Below, in pieces: positions 25,764-37,802 of a stretch of 64,000 nt of DNA (position 1 is its first letter; each line of letters begins with the position of its first letter). This DNA is from Agelas oroides (taxonomy: Eukaryota; Porifera; Demospongiae; Agelasida; Agelasidae): the NCBI GenBank assembly GCA_949130485.1, contig OX422198.1:1677262-1741261 (forward strand). The letters are read 5' to 3'. The position numbers and the translations under genes were made by a program. The notes under the pieces were generated by a model. It did no database searches, was not told the DNA's origin, and worked only from the letters and a program-made list of their open reading frames with translations.

Positions 25764-26264
25764 GTAGAGGCATACAGAGTCAAGTAGAGCTATGGTAAAA
25801 TGTAGTAGAGTCACGTAGAGTCACGTGGAGCCATGGTAGAATGTAGTAGAGACATGGTAGAGTGTAGTAGAGCCAAATAGAGCCAAGTATAGCCATGGTA
25901 GAGTGTAGTAGAGTCAAGTAGAGTCAAGTAGAGACCTGGTAGAATGTAGTAGAGTCATGTAGTGTGAAGTAGACCCATGATATACAATGGAGTAGAGCCA
26001 TGGTATAGTGTAGTAGAGTAAAGTAGAGCCAAGTAGAGCCATGGTAGGGTGTAGTAGAGCCAAGTAGAGCCATGGTAGTCTGTAGTAGAGTCAAGTAGAG
26101 CCAAGTAGAGCCAAGGTAGAGTGTAGTGGACTCAAGGAGAGTCAAGTAGAGCCATGGTAGAATGTAGTAGAGACATGTAGAGTCAAGCACAGCCATGGTA
26201 GAATGTAATAGAGCCAGGTTGAGCCATGGTAGAGTGTAGTAGAGTGAAGTAGAGTCACATGGAT

Positions 26265-26975
26265 CCATGGTAGGATGTAGTAGAGCCAAGGTAGAGTGTA
26301 GTAGAGACAAGGAGAGCCAGGTCTAGCAATGGTATAGTGTAGTAGAGTCAAGTAGAGCCAAGTAGAGCCATTGTTGTGTGTAGTACAGTCAAGTTGAGCC
26401 ATGGTAGAACGTAGTAGAATCATGTAGTGTCAAGTAGAGCCATGGTACAATTGACTTGAGCCATGATTGAGTGTAGTAGAGTCAAGTAGAGCCAATTAGA
26501 GCCAAGTAGAGCCATGGTAGAGGGTGGTAGAGTCGAGTAGAGCCAAGTAGAGTCATGGTAGAATGTAGTAGATTCAATTGGAACAATGGTAGAATGTAGT
26601 AGAGCCATGTAGTGTGAAGTAGAGCCATGGTATGGAATGGAGTAGAGCCATGGTACAGTGTAGTAGTGTCAAGTAGAGCCAAGTAGAGCAACGGTAGAGT
26701 GTAGGAGAGTCAAGTAGAGTCAGGAAGAGCCATGGTAGAATTTAGTAGAATCATGTAGTGTAAAGTAGAGCCTGGTACAATGGGGTAGAGCCACGGTAGC
26801 ATGTAGCAGAGTCATGTAGAGACAAGTAGAGCCATCGTAGAATGTAGTAGAGTGATGTAGTGTCAAGTAGAGCCATGGTACAATGGAGTAGAGCCATGGT
26901 AGAGTGTAGTAGGGTCATGTAGAGTCAAGTAGAGCCACAGTAGCATGTAGTAGAGTCATGTAGAGCCAAGTAGAG
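26265..26975 (+). repeat. 711-bp block, single progenitor-like copy
   Basis: Begins ccatggtaggatg and contains distinctive variants: gtacaattgacttgag (26445), ttcaattggaacaatgg and ggtatggaatgg. The next block would start exactly 711 bp later, at 26976, but the sequence there reads ccatgttagaatg and does not repeat. A related single copy lies at 39578-40288, and diverged relatives at about 48.8-49.3 and 57.7-58.1 kb carry caattcgaac instead of caattggaac. Confidence 0.85.
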
Positions 26976-27520
26976 CCATGTTAGAATGTAGTAGAACCAG
27001 GTAGAGCCATGGTAGAATGCAGTAGATTCAAGTAGAGTCACGAGGAACCATGGCAGAATGTAGTAGAGCTAGGTAGAGTATTGGTAGAATGCAGTAGAGT
27101 CAAGTAGAGTCACATGGAGCCATGGTAGAACGTAGTAGAGTCAAGTAGAGTCAAGTAGAGCCATGGTAGAATGTAGTATGATCATGCAGAGTCAAGTAGA
27201 ACCATGGTAGAATGTAGTAGAGCCAGGTAGAGCAATGGTATAGTGTAGTAGAGTCAAGTAGAGCCAAGTAGAGCCATCGTAGAATGAAGTAGAGTGAAGT
27301 AGAGCCATGGTAGAATGTAGTAGAGGCATACAGAGTCAAGTAGAGCAATTGTAGAATGTAGTAGAATGACGTAGAGTCACGTGGAGCCATGGTAGAATAT
27401 AGTAGAGACATGGTAGGGTGTAGTAGAGTGAAGTAGAGCCAAGTAGAGCCAGGATAGAGTGTAGTAGAGCCAAGTAGAGCCATGGTAGTGTGTAGTAAAG
27501 TCAAGTAGAGCCAAGTAGAG

Positions 27521-27870
27521 CCAAGGTAGAGTGTAGTGGACTCAAGTAGAGTCAAGTAGAGCCATGGTAGAATGAAGTAGAGTCATGTAGAGTCAAGTAG
27601 AGCCATGGTAGAATGTAGTATATCCACGTAGAGCCATGGTAGAGTGTAGTAGAGTCAACTAGAGTCACGTCGATCCATGGTAGGATGTAGTAGAGCCATG
27701 GTAGAATGTAGTAGAGTCATGTAGTGTCAAGTAGAGCCATGGTACAATGGAGTAGAGCCATGGTATAGTGTAGTAGAGTCAAGTACAGCTAAGTAGAGCC
27801 ATGGTAGAGTGTAATACAGCCAAGTAGAGCCATGGTAGTGTGTAGTAGAGTCAAGTAGAGCCAAGTAGAG
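27521..27870 (+). repeat. 350-bp segment present only in duplication copy 2
   Basis: Bounded by two occurrences of ccaaggtagagtgtagtgga starting at 27521 and 27871, exactly 350 bp apart. Copy 1 has one occurrence and goes straight to ctcaaggagagtctgg. Exchange between the two identical units would remove or add exactly this segment. Which state is ancestral cannot be told here. Confidence 0.8.
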
Positions 27871-30800
27871 CCAAGGTAGAGTGTAGTGGACTCAAGGAGA
27901 GTCTGGTAGAGCCATGGTAGAATGTAATAGAGTCATGTAGAGTCAAGTAGAGCCATGGTAGAATGTAGTAGAGCCACGTAGAGTGATGGTAGAGTGTAGT
28001 AGAGTCAAGTAGAGTCACGTGGATCCATGGTAGGATGCAGTAGAGCCAAGGTAGAGCGAATTAGAGACAAGTAGAGCCAGGTCTAGCAATGGTATAGTGT
28101 AGTAGAGTCAAGTAGAGCCAAGTAGAGCAAAGTAGAGCCATCGTAGAATGTAGTAGAGTCAACTAGAGCCATGGTAGAAAATGTAGTAGAGTCATGTAGT
28201 GTCAAGTAGAGCCATGGTACAATGGAGTAGAGCCATGGTATAGTGTAGTAGAGTCAAGTAGAGCCAAGTAGAGCCATGGTAGAGTGTAGTAGAGCCAAGT
28301 AGAGCCATCGTAGTGTGTAGTAGAGACAAGTACAGCCAAGTAGAGCCAAAATAGAGTGTAGTGGACTGAAGTAGAGTCAAGTAGAGCCATGGTAGAATGT
28401 AGTAGAGTCATGTAGAGTCAAGTAGAGCCATGGTACAATGTAGTAGAGCCAAGTAGAGCCATGGTAGAGTGTAGTAGAGTCAAGAAGAATCACGTGGATC
28501 CATGGTATAGGATGTAGTAGAGCCAAGGTAGAGTGTCGTAGAGATAAGTAGAGCGAAGCCTAGCAATGGTATAGTGTAGTAGAGTCAAGTAGAGCCAAGT
28601 AGAGCCATCGTAGAATGTAGTAGAGTGAAGTAGAGCTATGGTAGAATGTAGTAGAGTCATGTAGTGTCAAGTAGTGCCATGGTACAATGGAGTAGAGCTA
28701 TGGTAGAGTGTAGTAGATTCAATTGGAACCATGGTAGAATGTAGTAGAGCCATGTAGTGTGAAGAAGAGCCATGTTATGCAATGGAGTAGAGCCATGGTA
28801 GAGTGTAGTAGAGTCAAGTAGAGCCAAGTACAGCAATGGTAGAGTGTAGTAGACTCAAGTAGAGTCAATTAGAGCCATGGTAGCATGTAGTAGAGTCATG
28901 TAGAGCCAAGTAGAGCCATGGTAGAATGTAGTAGAGCCAGGTAGAGCATTGGTAGAATGCAGTAGAGTCAAGTAGAGTCACGTGGAGCCATGGTAGAATG
29001 TAGTAGAGTCAGGTAGAGTCAAGTAGAGCCATGGTAGAATGTAGTATGATCATGCAGAGTCAAGTAGAACCATGGTAGAATGTAGTAGAGCCAGGTACAG
29101 CAATGGTATAGTGTAGCAGAGTCAAGTAGAGCCAAGTAGAGCCATCGTAGAATGAAGTAGAGTGAAGTAGAACCATGGTAGAATGTAGTAGTGGCATACA
29201 GAGTAAAATAGAGCAATGGTAGGATGTAGTAGAATGACGTACAGTCACGTGGAGCCATGGTAGAATGTAGTAGAGACATGGTAGAGTGTAGTAGAGTCAA
29301 GTAGAGCCAAGTAGAGCCATGATAGAGTGTACTGGAGCCAAGTAAAGCCAAGGTAGTGTGTAGTAGAGTCAAGTAGAGCCAAGTAGAGCCATGATAGAGT
29401 GTAGTAGAGCCAAGCAGAACCATGGTAGTGTGTAGTAGAGTCAACTAGAGCCAAGTAGAGCCAAGGTAGAGTGTAGTGGACTCAAGTAGAGTCAAGTACA
29501 GCCATGGTATAATGTAGTAGAGTCATGTACAGTCAAGTAGAGCCATTGTAGATTGTAATAGATCCAGGTAGAGCCATGGTAGAGTGTAGTAGAGTCAAGT
29601 AGAGTCACGTTGATCCATGGTAGGATGTAGTATTGCCAAGGTAGAGTGAAGTAGAGACAAGTAGAGCCAGGTCTAACAATGGTATAGTGTAGTAGAGTCA
29701 AGTAGAGCCAAGTAGAGCCATCGTAGAATGTAGTAGAGACAAGTAGAGCCATGGTAGAATGTAGTAGAGTCATGTAGTGTCAAGTAGAGCCATGGTACAA
29801 TGGAGTAGAGCCATGGTATAGTGTAGTAGAGTGAAGTACAGCCAAGTAGAGCCATGGTAGAGTGTAGTAGAGCCAAGTAGAGCCATGGTAGTGTGTAGTA
29901 GAGTCAAGTAGAGCCAAGTAGAGCCAAGGTAGAGTGTAGTGGAATCAAGGAGAATCAAGTAGAGCCATGGTAGAATATAATAGAGTCATGTAGAGTCAAG
30001 TAGAGCCATGGTAGAATGTAGTAGAGCCAGGTAGAGCGATGGTAGAGTGTAGTAGAGTCAAGTAGAGTCACGTGGATCCATGGAAGGATGCAGTAGAGCC
30101 AAGGTAGAGTGAAGTAGAGACAAGTAGAGCCAGGTCTAGCAATGGTATAGTGTAGTAGAGTCAAGTAGAGCCAAGTAGAGCCATCGTAGAATGTAGTAGA
30201 GTCAATTAGACCCATGGTAGAATGTAGTAGAGTCATGTAGTGTCAAGTAGAGCCATGGTACAATGGAGTAGAGCCATGGTATAGTGTAGTAGAGTCAAGT
30301 AGAGCCAAGTAGAGCCATGGTAGAGTGTAGTGGAGCCAAGTAGAGGCATGGTAGTGTGTAGTAGAGGCAAGTAGAGCCAAGTAGAGCCAAAGTAGAGTGT
30401 AGTGGACTCACGTAGACTCAAGTAGAGCCATGGTAGAATGTAGTAGAGTCATGTAGAGTCAAGTAGATGTACGGTATAATGTAGTAGAGCCGGGTAGAAC
30501 CATGGTAGAGTGTAGTAGAGTCAAGTAGAGTCACGTGGATCCATGGTAGGATGTAGTAGAGCCAAGGTAGAGTGTAGTAGAGTCAAGTAGAGCCAGGTAT
30601 AGCAATGGTATAGTGTAGTAGAGTCAAGTAGAGCCAAGTAGAGCCAACGTAGAATGTAGTAGAGTGAAGTAGAGCCATGGTAGAATGTAGTAGAGGCATA
30701 CAGAGTCAAGTAGAGCTATGGTAAAATGTAGTAGAGTCACGTAGAGTCACGTGGAGCCATGGTAGAATGTAGTAGAGACATAGTAGAGTGTAGTAGAGCC

Positions 30801-31180
30801 AAGTAGAGCCAAGTATAGCCATGGTAGAGTGTAGTAGAGTCAAGTAGAGTCAAGTAGAGACCTGGTAGAATGTAGTAGAGTCATGTAGTGTGAAGTAGAC
30901 CCATGATATACAATGGAGTAGAGCCATGGTATAGTGTAGTAGAGTAAAGTAGAGCCAAGTAGAGCCATGGTAGGGTGTAGTAGAGCCAAGTAGAGCCATG
31001 GTAGTCTGTAGTAGAGTCAAGTAGAGCCAAGGTAGAGTGTAGTGGACTGAAGGAGAGTCAAGTAGAGCCATGGTAGAATGCAGTAGAGTCATGTAGAGTC
31101 AAGCACAGCCATGGTAGAATGTAATAGAGCCAGGTTGAGCCATGGTAGAGTGTAGTAGAGTGAAGTAGAGTCACGTGGAT

Positions 31181-31871
31181 CCATGGTAGGATGTAGTAGA
31201 GCCAAGGTAGAGTGTAGTAGAGACAAGGAGAGCCAGGTCTAGCAATGGTATAGTGTAGTAGAGTCAAGTAGAGCCAAGTAGAGCCATTGTAGTGTGTAGT
31301 ACAGTCAAGTTGAGCCATGGTAGAATGTAGTAGAATCATGTAGTGTCAAGTAGAGCCATGGTACAATTGACTTGAGCCATGATTGAGTGTAGTAGAGTCA
31401 AGTAGAGCCATGGTAGAGGGTGGTAGAGTCGAGTAGAGCCAAGTAGAGTCATGGTAGAACGTAGTAGATTCAATTGGAACAACGGTAGAATGTAGTAGAG
31501 CCATGTAGTGTGAAGTAGAGCCATGGTATGGAATGGAGTAGAGCCACGGTACAGTGTAGTAGTGTCAAGTAGAGCCAAGTAGAGCAACTGTAGAGTGTAG
31601 GAGAGTCAAGTAGAGTCAGGAAGAGCCATGGTAGAATTTAGTAGAATCATGTAGTGTAAAGTAGAGCCTGGTACAATGGGGTAGAGCCACGGTAGCATGT
31701 AGTAGAGTCATGTAGAGACAAGTAGAGCCATCGTAGAATGTAGTAGAGTGATGTAGTGTCAAGTAGAGCCATGATACAATGGAGTAGAGCCATGGTAGAG
31801 TGTAGTAGGGTCATGTAGAGTCAAGTAGAGCCACAGTAGCATGTAGTAGAGTCATGTAGACCCAAGTAGAG
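31181..31871 (+). repeat. 711-bp block in tandem triplet, unit 1 (691 bp)
   Basis: First of three head-to-tail copies. It is 20 bp shorter than the others because two A modules are missing after the gattgagtg signature near 31380. Confidence 0.88.
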
Positions 31872-32582
31872 CCATGGTAGGATGTAGTAGAGCCAAGGTA
31901 GAGTGTAGTACAGACAAGGAGAGCCAGGTCTAGCAATGGTATAGTGTAGTAGAGTCAAGTAGAGCCAAGTAGAGCCATTGTAGTGTGTAGTACAGTCAAG
32001 TTGAGCCATGGTAGAATGTAGTAGAATCGTGTAGTGTCAAGTAGTGCCATGGTACAATTGACTTGAGCCATGATTGAGTGTAGTAGAGTCAAGTAGAGCC
32101 AATTAGAGCCAAGTAGAGCCATGGTAGAGGGTGGTAGAGTCGAGTAGAGCCAAGTAGAGTCATGGTAGAATGTAGTAGATTCAATTGGAACAATGGTAGA
32201 ATGTAGTAGAGCCATGTAGTGTGAAGTAGAGCCATTGTATGGAATGGAGTAGAGCCATGGTACAGTGTAGTAGTGTCAAGTAGAGCCAAGTAGAGCAACT
32301 GTAGAGTGTAGGAGAGTCAAGTAGAGTCAGGAAGAGCCATGGTAGAATTTAGTAGAATCATGTAGTGTAAAGTAGAGCCTGGTACAATGGGGTAGAGCCA
32401 CGGTAGCATGTAGTAGAGTCATGTAGAGACAAGTAGAGCCATCGTAGAATGTAGTAGAGTGATGTAGTGTCAAGTAGAGCCATGGTACAATGGAGTAGAG
32501 CCATGGTAGAGTGTAGTAGGGTCATGTAGAGTCAAGTAGAGCCACAGTAGCATGTAGTAGAGTCATGTAGACCCAAGTAGAG
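31872..32582 (+). repeat. 711-bp block in tandem triplet, unit 2
   Basis: Full length, starting at ccatggtaggatg and running to the same motif in unit 3. It carries private variants such as gtagaatcgtgtag near 32025. Confidence 0.88.
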
Positions 32583-33293
32583 CCATGGTAGGATGTAGTA
32601 GAGCCAAGGTAGAGTGTAGTAGAGACAAGGAGAGCCAGGTCTAGCAATGGTATAGTGTAGTAGAGTCAAGTAGAGCCAAGTAGAGCCATTGTAGTGTGTA
32701 GTACAGTCAAGTTGAGCCATGGTAGAATGTAGTAGAATCATGTAGTGTCAAGTAGAGCCATGGTACAATTGACTTGAGCCATGATTGAGTGTAGTAGAGT
32801 CAAGTAGAGCCAATTAGAGCCAAGTAGAGCCATGGTAGAGGGTGGTAGAGTCGAGTAGAGCCAAGTAGAGTCATGGTAGAATGTAGTAGATTCAATTGGA
32901 ACAATGGTAGAATGTAGTAGAGCCATGTAGTGTGAAGTAGAGCCATGGTATGGAATGGAGTAGAGCCATGGTACAGTGTAGTAGTGTCAAGTAGTGCCAA
33001 GTAGAGCAACGGTAGAGTGTAGGAGAGTCAAGTAGAGTCAGGAAGAGCCATGGTAGAATTTAGTAGAATCATGTAGTGTAAAGTAGAGCCTGGTACAATG
33101 GGGTAGAGCCACGGTAGCATGTAGTAGAGTCATGTAGAGACAAGTAGAGCCATCGTAGAATGTAGTAGAGTGATGTAGTGTCAAGTAGAGCCATGGTACA
33201 ATGGAGTAGAGCCATGGTAGAGTGTAGTAGGGTCATGTAGAGTCAAGTAGAGCCACAGTAGCATGTAGTAGAGTCATGTAGAGACAAGTAGAG
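32583..33293 (+). repeat. 711-bp block in tandem triplet, unit 3
   Basis: Full length. At its right end the array returns to the sequence that follows the single block in duplication copy 1 (gtagaaccagg, then gattcaagtagagtcacgagg), which fixes the expansion as an internal event in copy 2. Confidence 0.88.
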
Positions 33294-36080
33294 CCATGGT
33301 AGAATGTAGTAGAACCAGGTAGAGCCATGGTAGAATGCAGTAGATTCAAGTAGAGTCACGAGGAACCATGGCAGAATGTAGTAGAGCTAAGGTAGAGTGC
33401 AGTACAGTCACGTAGAGTCAAGTAGAGACATGGCAGAATGTAGTAGAGTCAAGTCGAGTCAAGTAGAGCTATGGTAGAATGTGGTAGAGACATGGTAGAA
33501 TGTAGTAGAGTGAAGTAGAGCCAAGTAGAGTCATGGTAGAGTGTAGTAAAGCCAGGTAGAGCCATGGTAGAGTGTAGTAGAGTCAAGTAGAGTCAATTGG
33601 ATCCATGGTAGAATGTAGTAGAGCCAAGGTAGAGTGTAGTAGAGACAACTACAGCGAGGTCTAGCAATGGTATAGTGTAGTAGAGTCAAGTAGAGCCAAG
33701 TAGAGCCATCGTAGAATGTAGTAGAGTGAAGTAGAGCTATGGTAGAATGTAGTAGAGTCATGTAGTGTCAAGTAGTGCCATGGTACAATGGAGTAGAGCT
33801 ATGGTAGAGTGTAGTAGATTCAATTGGAACCATGGTAGAATGTAGTAGAGCCATGCAGTGTGAAGAAGAGCCATGGTATACAATGGAGTAGAGCCATGGT
33901 AGAGTGTAGTAGAGTCAAGTAGAGCCAAGTACAGCAATGGTAGAGTGTAGTAGACTCAAGTAGAGTCAAGTAGAGCCATGGTAGCATGTAGTAGAGTCAT
34001 GTAGAGCCAAGTAGAGCCATGGTAGAATGTAGTAGAGCAAGGTAGAGCATTGGTAGAATGCAGTAGAGTCAAGTAGAGTCACGTGGAGCCATGGTAGAAT
34101 GTAGTAGAGTCAGGTAGAGTCAAGTAGAGCCATGGTAAAATGTAGTATGCTCATGCAGAGTCAAGTAGAACAATAGTAGAATGTAATAGAGCCAGGTAGA
34201 GCAATGCTATAGTGTAGTAGAGTCAAGTAGAGCCAAGTAGAGCCATCGTAGAATGAAGTAGAGTGAAGTAGAGCAATGGTAGAATGCAGTAGAGGCATAC
34301 AGATTCAAGTAGAGCAATGATAGAATTTAGTAGAATGACGTAGAGTCACGTGGAGGCATAGTAGAATGTAGTAGAGACATGGTAGAGTGTAGTAGAGCCA
34401 AGTAGAGCCATGATAGTGTATAGTAGAGTCAAGTAGAGCCAAGTAGAGCCATGATAGAGTGTAGAAGAGCCATGTAGAGCCGTGGTAGTGTATAGTAGAG
34501 TCAAGTAGAGCCAAGTAGAGCCATCGTAGAATGTAGTAGAGACAAGTAGAGCCATGGTAGAATGTAGTAGAGTCATGTACTGTCAAGAAGAGCCATGGTA
34601 CAATGGAGTAGAACCATGGTATAGTGTAGTAGAATCAAGTAGAGCCAAGTAGAGCCATGGTATAGTGTAGTAGAATCAAGTAGAGCCAAGTAGAGCCATG
34701 GTAGAGTGTAGTAGAGCCAAGTAGAGCCAAGGTAGTGTGTAGTAGAGTCCAGTAGAGCCAAGTAGAGCCATGATAGAGTGTAGTAGAGCCAAGTAGAGCC
34801 ATGGTAGTGTGTAGTAGAGTCAAGTAGAGCTAAGTAGAGCCAAGGTAGAGTATAGTGGACTCAAGTAGAGTCAAGTAGAGCCATGGTAGAATGTAGTAGA
34901 GTCATGTAGAGTCAAGTAGAGCCATGGTAGAATGTAGTAGAGTCAAGTAGAGTCACGTTGATCCATGGTAGGATGTAGTAGAGCCAAGGTAGAGTGAAGT
35001 AGAGACAAGTAGAGCCAGGTCTAACAATGGTATAGTGTAGTAGAGTCAAGTAGAGCCAAGTAGAGCCATCGTAGAATGTAGTAGAGACAAGTAGAGCCAT
35101 GGTAGAATGTAGTAGAGTCATGTAGTGTCAAGTAGAGCCATGGTACAATGGAGTAGAGCCATGGTATAGTGTAGTAGAGTCAAGTACAGCCAAGTAGAGC
35201 CATGGTAGAGTGTAGTAGAGCCAAGTAGAGCCATGGTAGTGTGTAGTAGAGTCAAGTAGAGCCAAGTAGAGCAAAGTAGAGCCATGGTAGAGTGTAGTGG
35301 AGCCAAGTAGAGGCATGGTAGTGTGTAGTAGAGGCAAGTAGAGCCAAGTAGAACCAAAGTAGAGTGTAGTGGACTCACGTAGAGTCAAGTAGAGCCATGG
35401 AAGAATGTAGTAGAGTCATGTAGAGTCAAGTAGAGGCACGGTATAATGTAGTAGAGCCTGGTAGAACCATGGTAGAGTGTAGTAGAGTCAAGTAGAGTCT
35501 CGTGGATCCATGGTAGGATGTAGTAGAGCCAAGGTAGAGTGTAGTAGAGTCAAGTAGAGCCAGGTCTAACAATGGTATAGTGTAGTAGAGTCAAGTAGAG
35601 CCAAGTAGAGCCAACGTAGAATGAAGTAGAGTGAAGTAGAGCCATGGTAGAATGTAGTAGAGGCATACAGAGTCAAGTAGAGCTATGGTAGAATGTAGTA
35701 GAGTCACGTAGAGTCAAGTGGAGCCATGGTAGAATGTAGTAGAGACATGGAAGAGTGTAGTAGAGTCAAGTAGAGCCAAGTATAGCCACGATCGAGTGTA
35801 GTAGAGTCAAGAAGAGTCAAGTAGAGACATGGCAGAATGTAGTAGAGTCAAGTAGAGTCAAGTAGAGCTATGGTAGAATGTGGTAGAGAGATGGTAGAAT
35901 GTAGTAGAGTCAAGTGGAGTAAAGTAGAGCCATGGTAGAGTGTAGTACAGCCAAGTAGAGCCATGGTAGTGTGTAGTAGAGTCAAGTAGAGCCAAGTAGA
36001 GTCAAGGTAGAGTGTAGTGGACTCAAGCAGAGTCAAGTAGAGCCATTGTAGAATGTAGTAGAGTCATGTAGAGTCAAGTG

Positions 36081-36543
36081 GAGCCATGGTAGAATGTAGT
36101 AGAGCCAGGTAGAGCCATGGTAGAGTGTAGTAGAGTCAAGTAGAGTCACGTGGATCCATGGTAGGATGTACTACAGCTAAGGTAGAGTGAAGTAGAGACA
36201 AGTACAGCCAGGTCTAGCAATGGTATAGTGTAGTAGAGTCAAGTAGAGCCAAGTAGAGCCATCGTAGAATGTAGTAGAGTCAAGTAGAGCCATGGTTGAA
36301 TGTAGTAGAGTGATCTAGTGTCAACTAGAGCCTTGGTACAATGGAGAAGAGCCATGGTATAGTGTAGTAGAGTCAAGTAGAGGCAAGTAGAGCCATGGTA
36401 GAGTGTAGTAAAGCCAAGTAGAGCCATGGTAGTGTGTAGTAGAGGCAAGTAGAGCTAAGGAGAGCCAAAGTAGAGTGTAGTGGACTGAAGTAGAGTCAAG
36501 TAGAGCCATGGTAGAATGTAGTAGAGTCCTATAGAGTCAAATG
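36081..36543 (+). repeat. 463-bp tandem duplication, copy A
   Basis: A single HOR duplicated head to tail with copy B at exactly 463 bp. Reading both through, I find one difference inside the unit (gtactacagct here, gtagtacagct in B near 36634). Shared private variants include gcctttggt-like changes in slot 1 (ccttggtacaatggagaag) and aagccaag in slot 4. Confidence 0.92.
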
Positions 36544-37006
36544 GAGCCATGGTAGAATGTAGTAGAGCCAGGTAGAGCCATGGTAGAGTGTAGTAGAGTC
36601 AAGTAGAGTCACGTGGATCCATGGTAGGATGTAGTACAGCTAAGGTAGAGTGAAGTAGAGACAAGTACAGCCAGGTCTAGCAATGGTATAGTGTAGTAGA
36701 GTCAAGTAGAGCCAAGTAGAGCCATCGTAGAATGTAGTAGAGTCAAGTAGAGCCATGGTTGAATGTAGTAGAGTGATCTAGTGTCAACTAGAGCCTTGGT
36801 ACAATGGAGAAGAGCCATGGTATAGTGTAGTAGAGTCAAGTAGAGGCAAGTAGAGCCATGGTAGAGTGTAGTAAAGCCAAGTAGAGCCATGGTAGTGTGT
36901 AGTAGAGGCAAGTAGAGCTAAGGAGAGCCAAAGTAGAGTGTAGTGGACTGAAGTAGAGTCAAGTAGAGCCATGGTAGAATGTAGTAGAGTCCTATAGAGT
37001 CAAATG
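36544..37006 (+). repeat. 463-bp tandem duplication, copy B
   Basis: Near-perfect repeat of copy A. Both copies end in the same unusual unit, gtcctatagagtcaaatg, while the unit left of copy A reads gtcatgtagagtcaagtg; this places the junction and shows that the right end of the unit was the duplicated one. Confidence 0.92.
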
Positions 37007-37720
37007 GAGCCATGGTAGAATGTAGTAGAGCCAGGTAGAGCCATGGTAGAGTGTAGTAGAGTCAAGAAGAGTCACGTGGATCCATGGTATAGGATGTAGT
37101 AGAGCCAAGGTAGAGTGTAGTAGAGACAAGTACAGCGAGGTCTAGCAATGGTATAGTGTAGTAGAGTCAAGTAGAGCCAAGTAGAGCCATCGTAGAATGT
37201 AGTAGAGTGAAGTAGAGCTATGGTAGAATGTAGTAGAGTCATGTAGTGTCAAGTAGAGCCATGGTACAATGGAGTAGAGCTATGGTAGAGTGTAGTAGAT
37301 TCAATTGGAACCATGGTAGAATGTAGTAGAGCCATGTAGTGTGAAGAAGAGCCATGGTATACAATGGAGTAGAGCCATGGTAGAGTGTAGTAGAGTCAAG
37401 TAGAGCCAAGTACAGCAAAGGTAGAGTGTAGTAGACTCAAGTAGAGTCAAGTAGAGCCATGGTAGCATGTAGTAGAGTCATGTAGAGCCAAGTAGAGCCA
37501 CGGTAGAATGTAGTAGAGCCAGGTAGAGCATTGGTAGAATGGAGTAGAGTCAAGTAGAGTCACGTGGAGCCATGGTAGAATGTGGTAGAGTCAGGTAGAG
37601 TCAAGTAGAGCCATGGTAGAATGTAGTATGCTCATGCAGAGTCAAGTAGAACCATGGTAGAATGTAATAGAGCCAGGTAGAGCAATGCTATAGTGTAGTA
37701 GAGTCAAGTAGAGCCAAGTA

Positions 37721-37802
37721 GAGCCATCGTAGAATGAAGTAGAGTCAAGTAGAAGAAAGTAGAGCCATCGTAGAATGAAGTAGAGTCAAGTAGAGCCATG
37801 GT
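37721..37802 (+). repeat. 41-bp unit duplicated once
   Basis: gagccatcgtagaatgaag occurs at 37721 and again at 37762, 41 bp apart. The parallel block at 34.2 kb has it once. This explains why the offset between the two 1.5-kb blocks rises from 3481 to 3522 bp. Confidence 0.85.

Larger units (their letters stand above)
22451..27067 (+). repeat. 4617-bp tandem duplication, copy 1
   Basis: The copy opens with gctaggtagagtattgg at 22451; the same sequence starts copy 2 at 27068. Offset is 4617 bp at the start, 4576 bp from about 22600 because copy 1 has one extra 41-bp unit, then 4926 bp from about 22950 because copy 2 has 350 bp more. It contains HOR 24838-25300 and a single copy of the 711-bp block (26265-26975). 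It ends with cacgaggaaccatggcagaatg. Confidence 0.88.
27068..33385 (+). repeat. 4.6-kb tandem duplication, copy 2, enlarged to 6318 bp
   Basis: It matches copy 1 from gctaggtagagtattgg to cacgaggaaccatggcagaatg. The size differences are fully accounted for: minus 41 bp, plus 350 bp (about 27521-27870), minus 10 bp near 31030, minus 20 bp in the first 711-bp unit and plus two extra 711-bp units. Nearly all changes are multiples or sums of module lengths, as expected for misaligned recombination inside the array. Confidence 0.88.
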
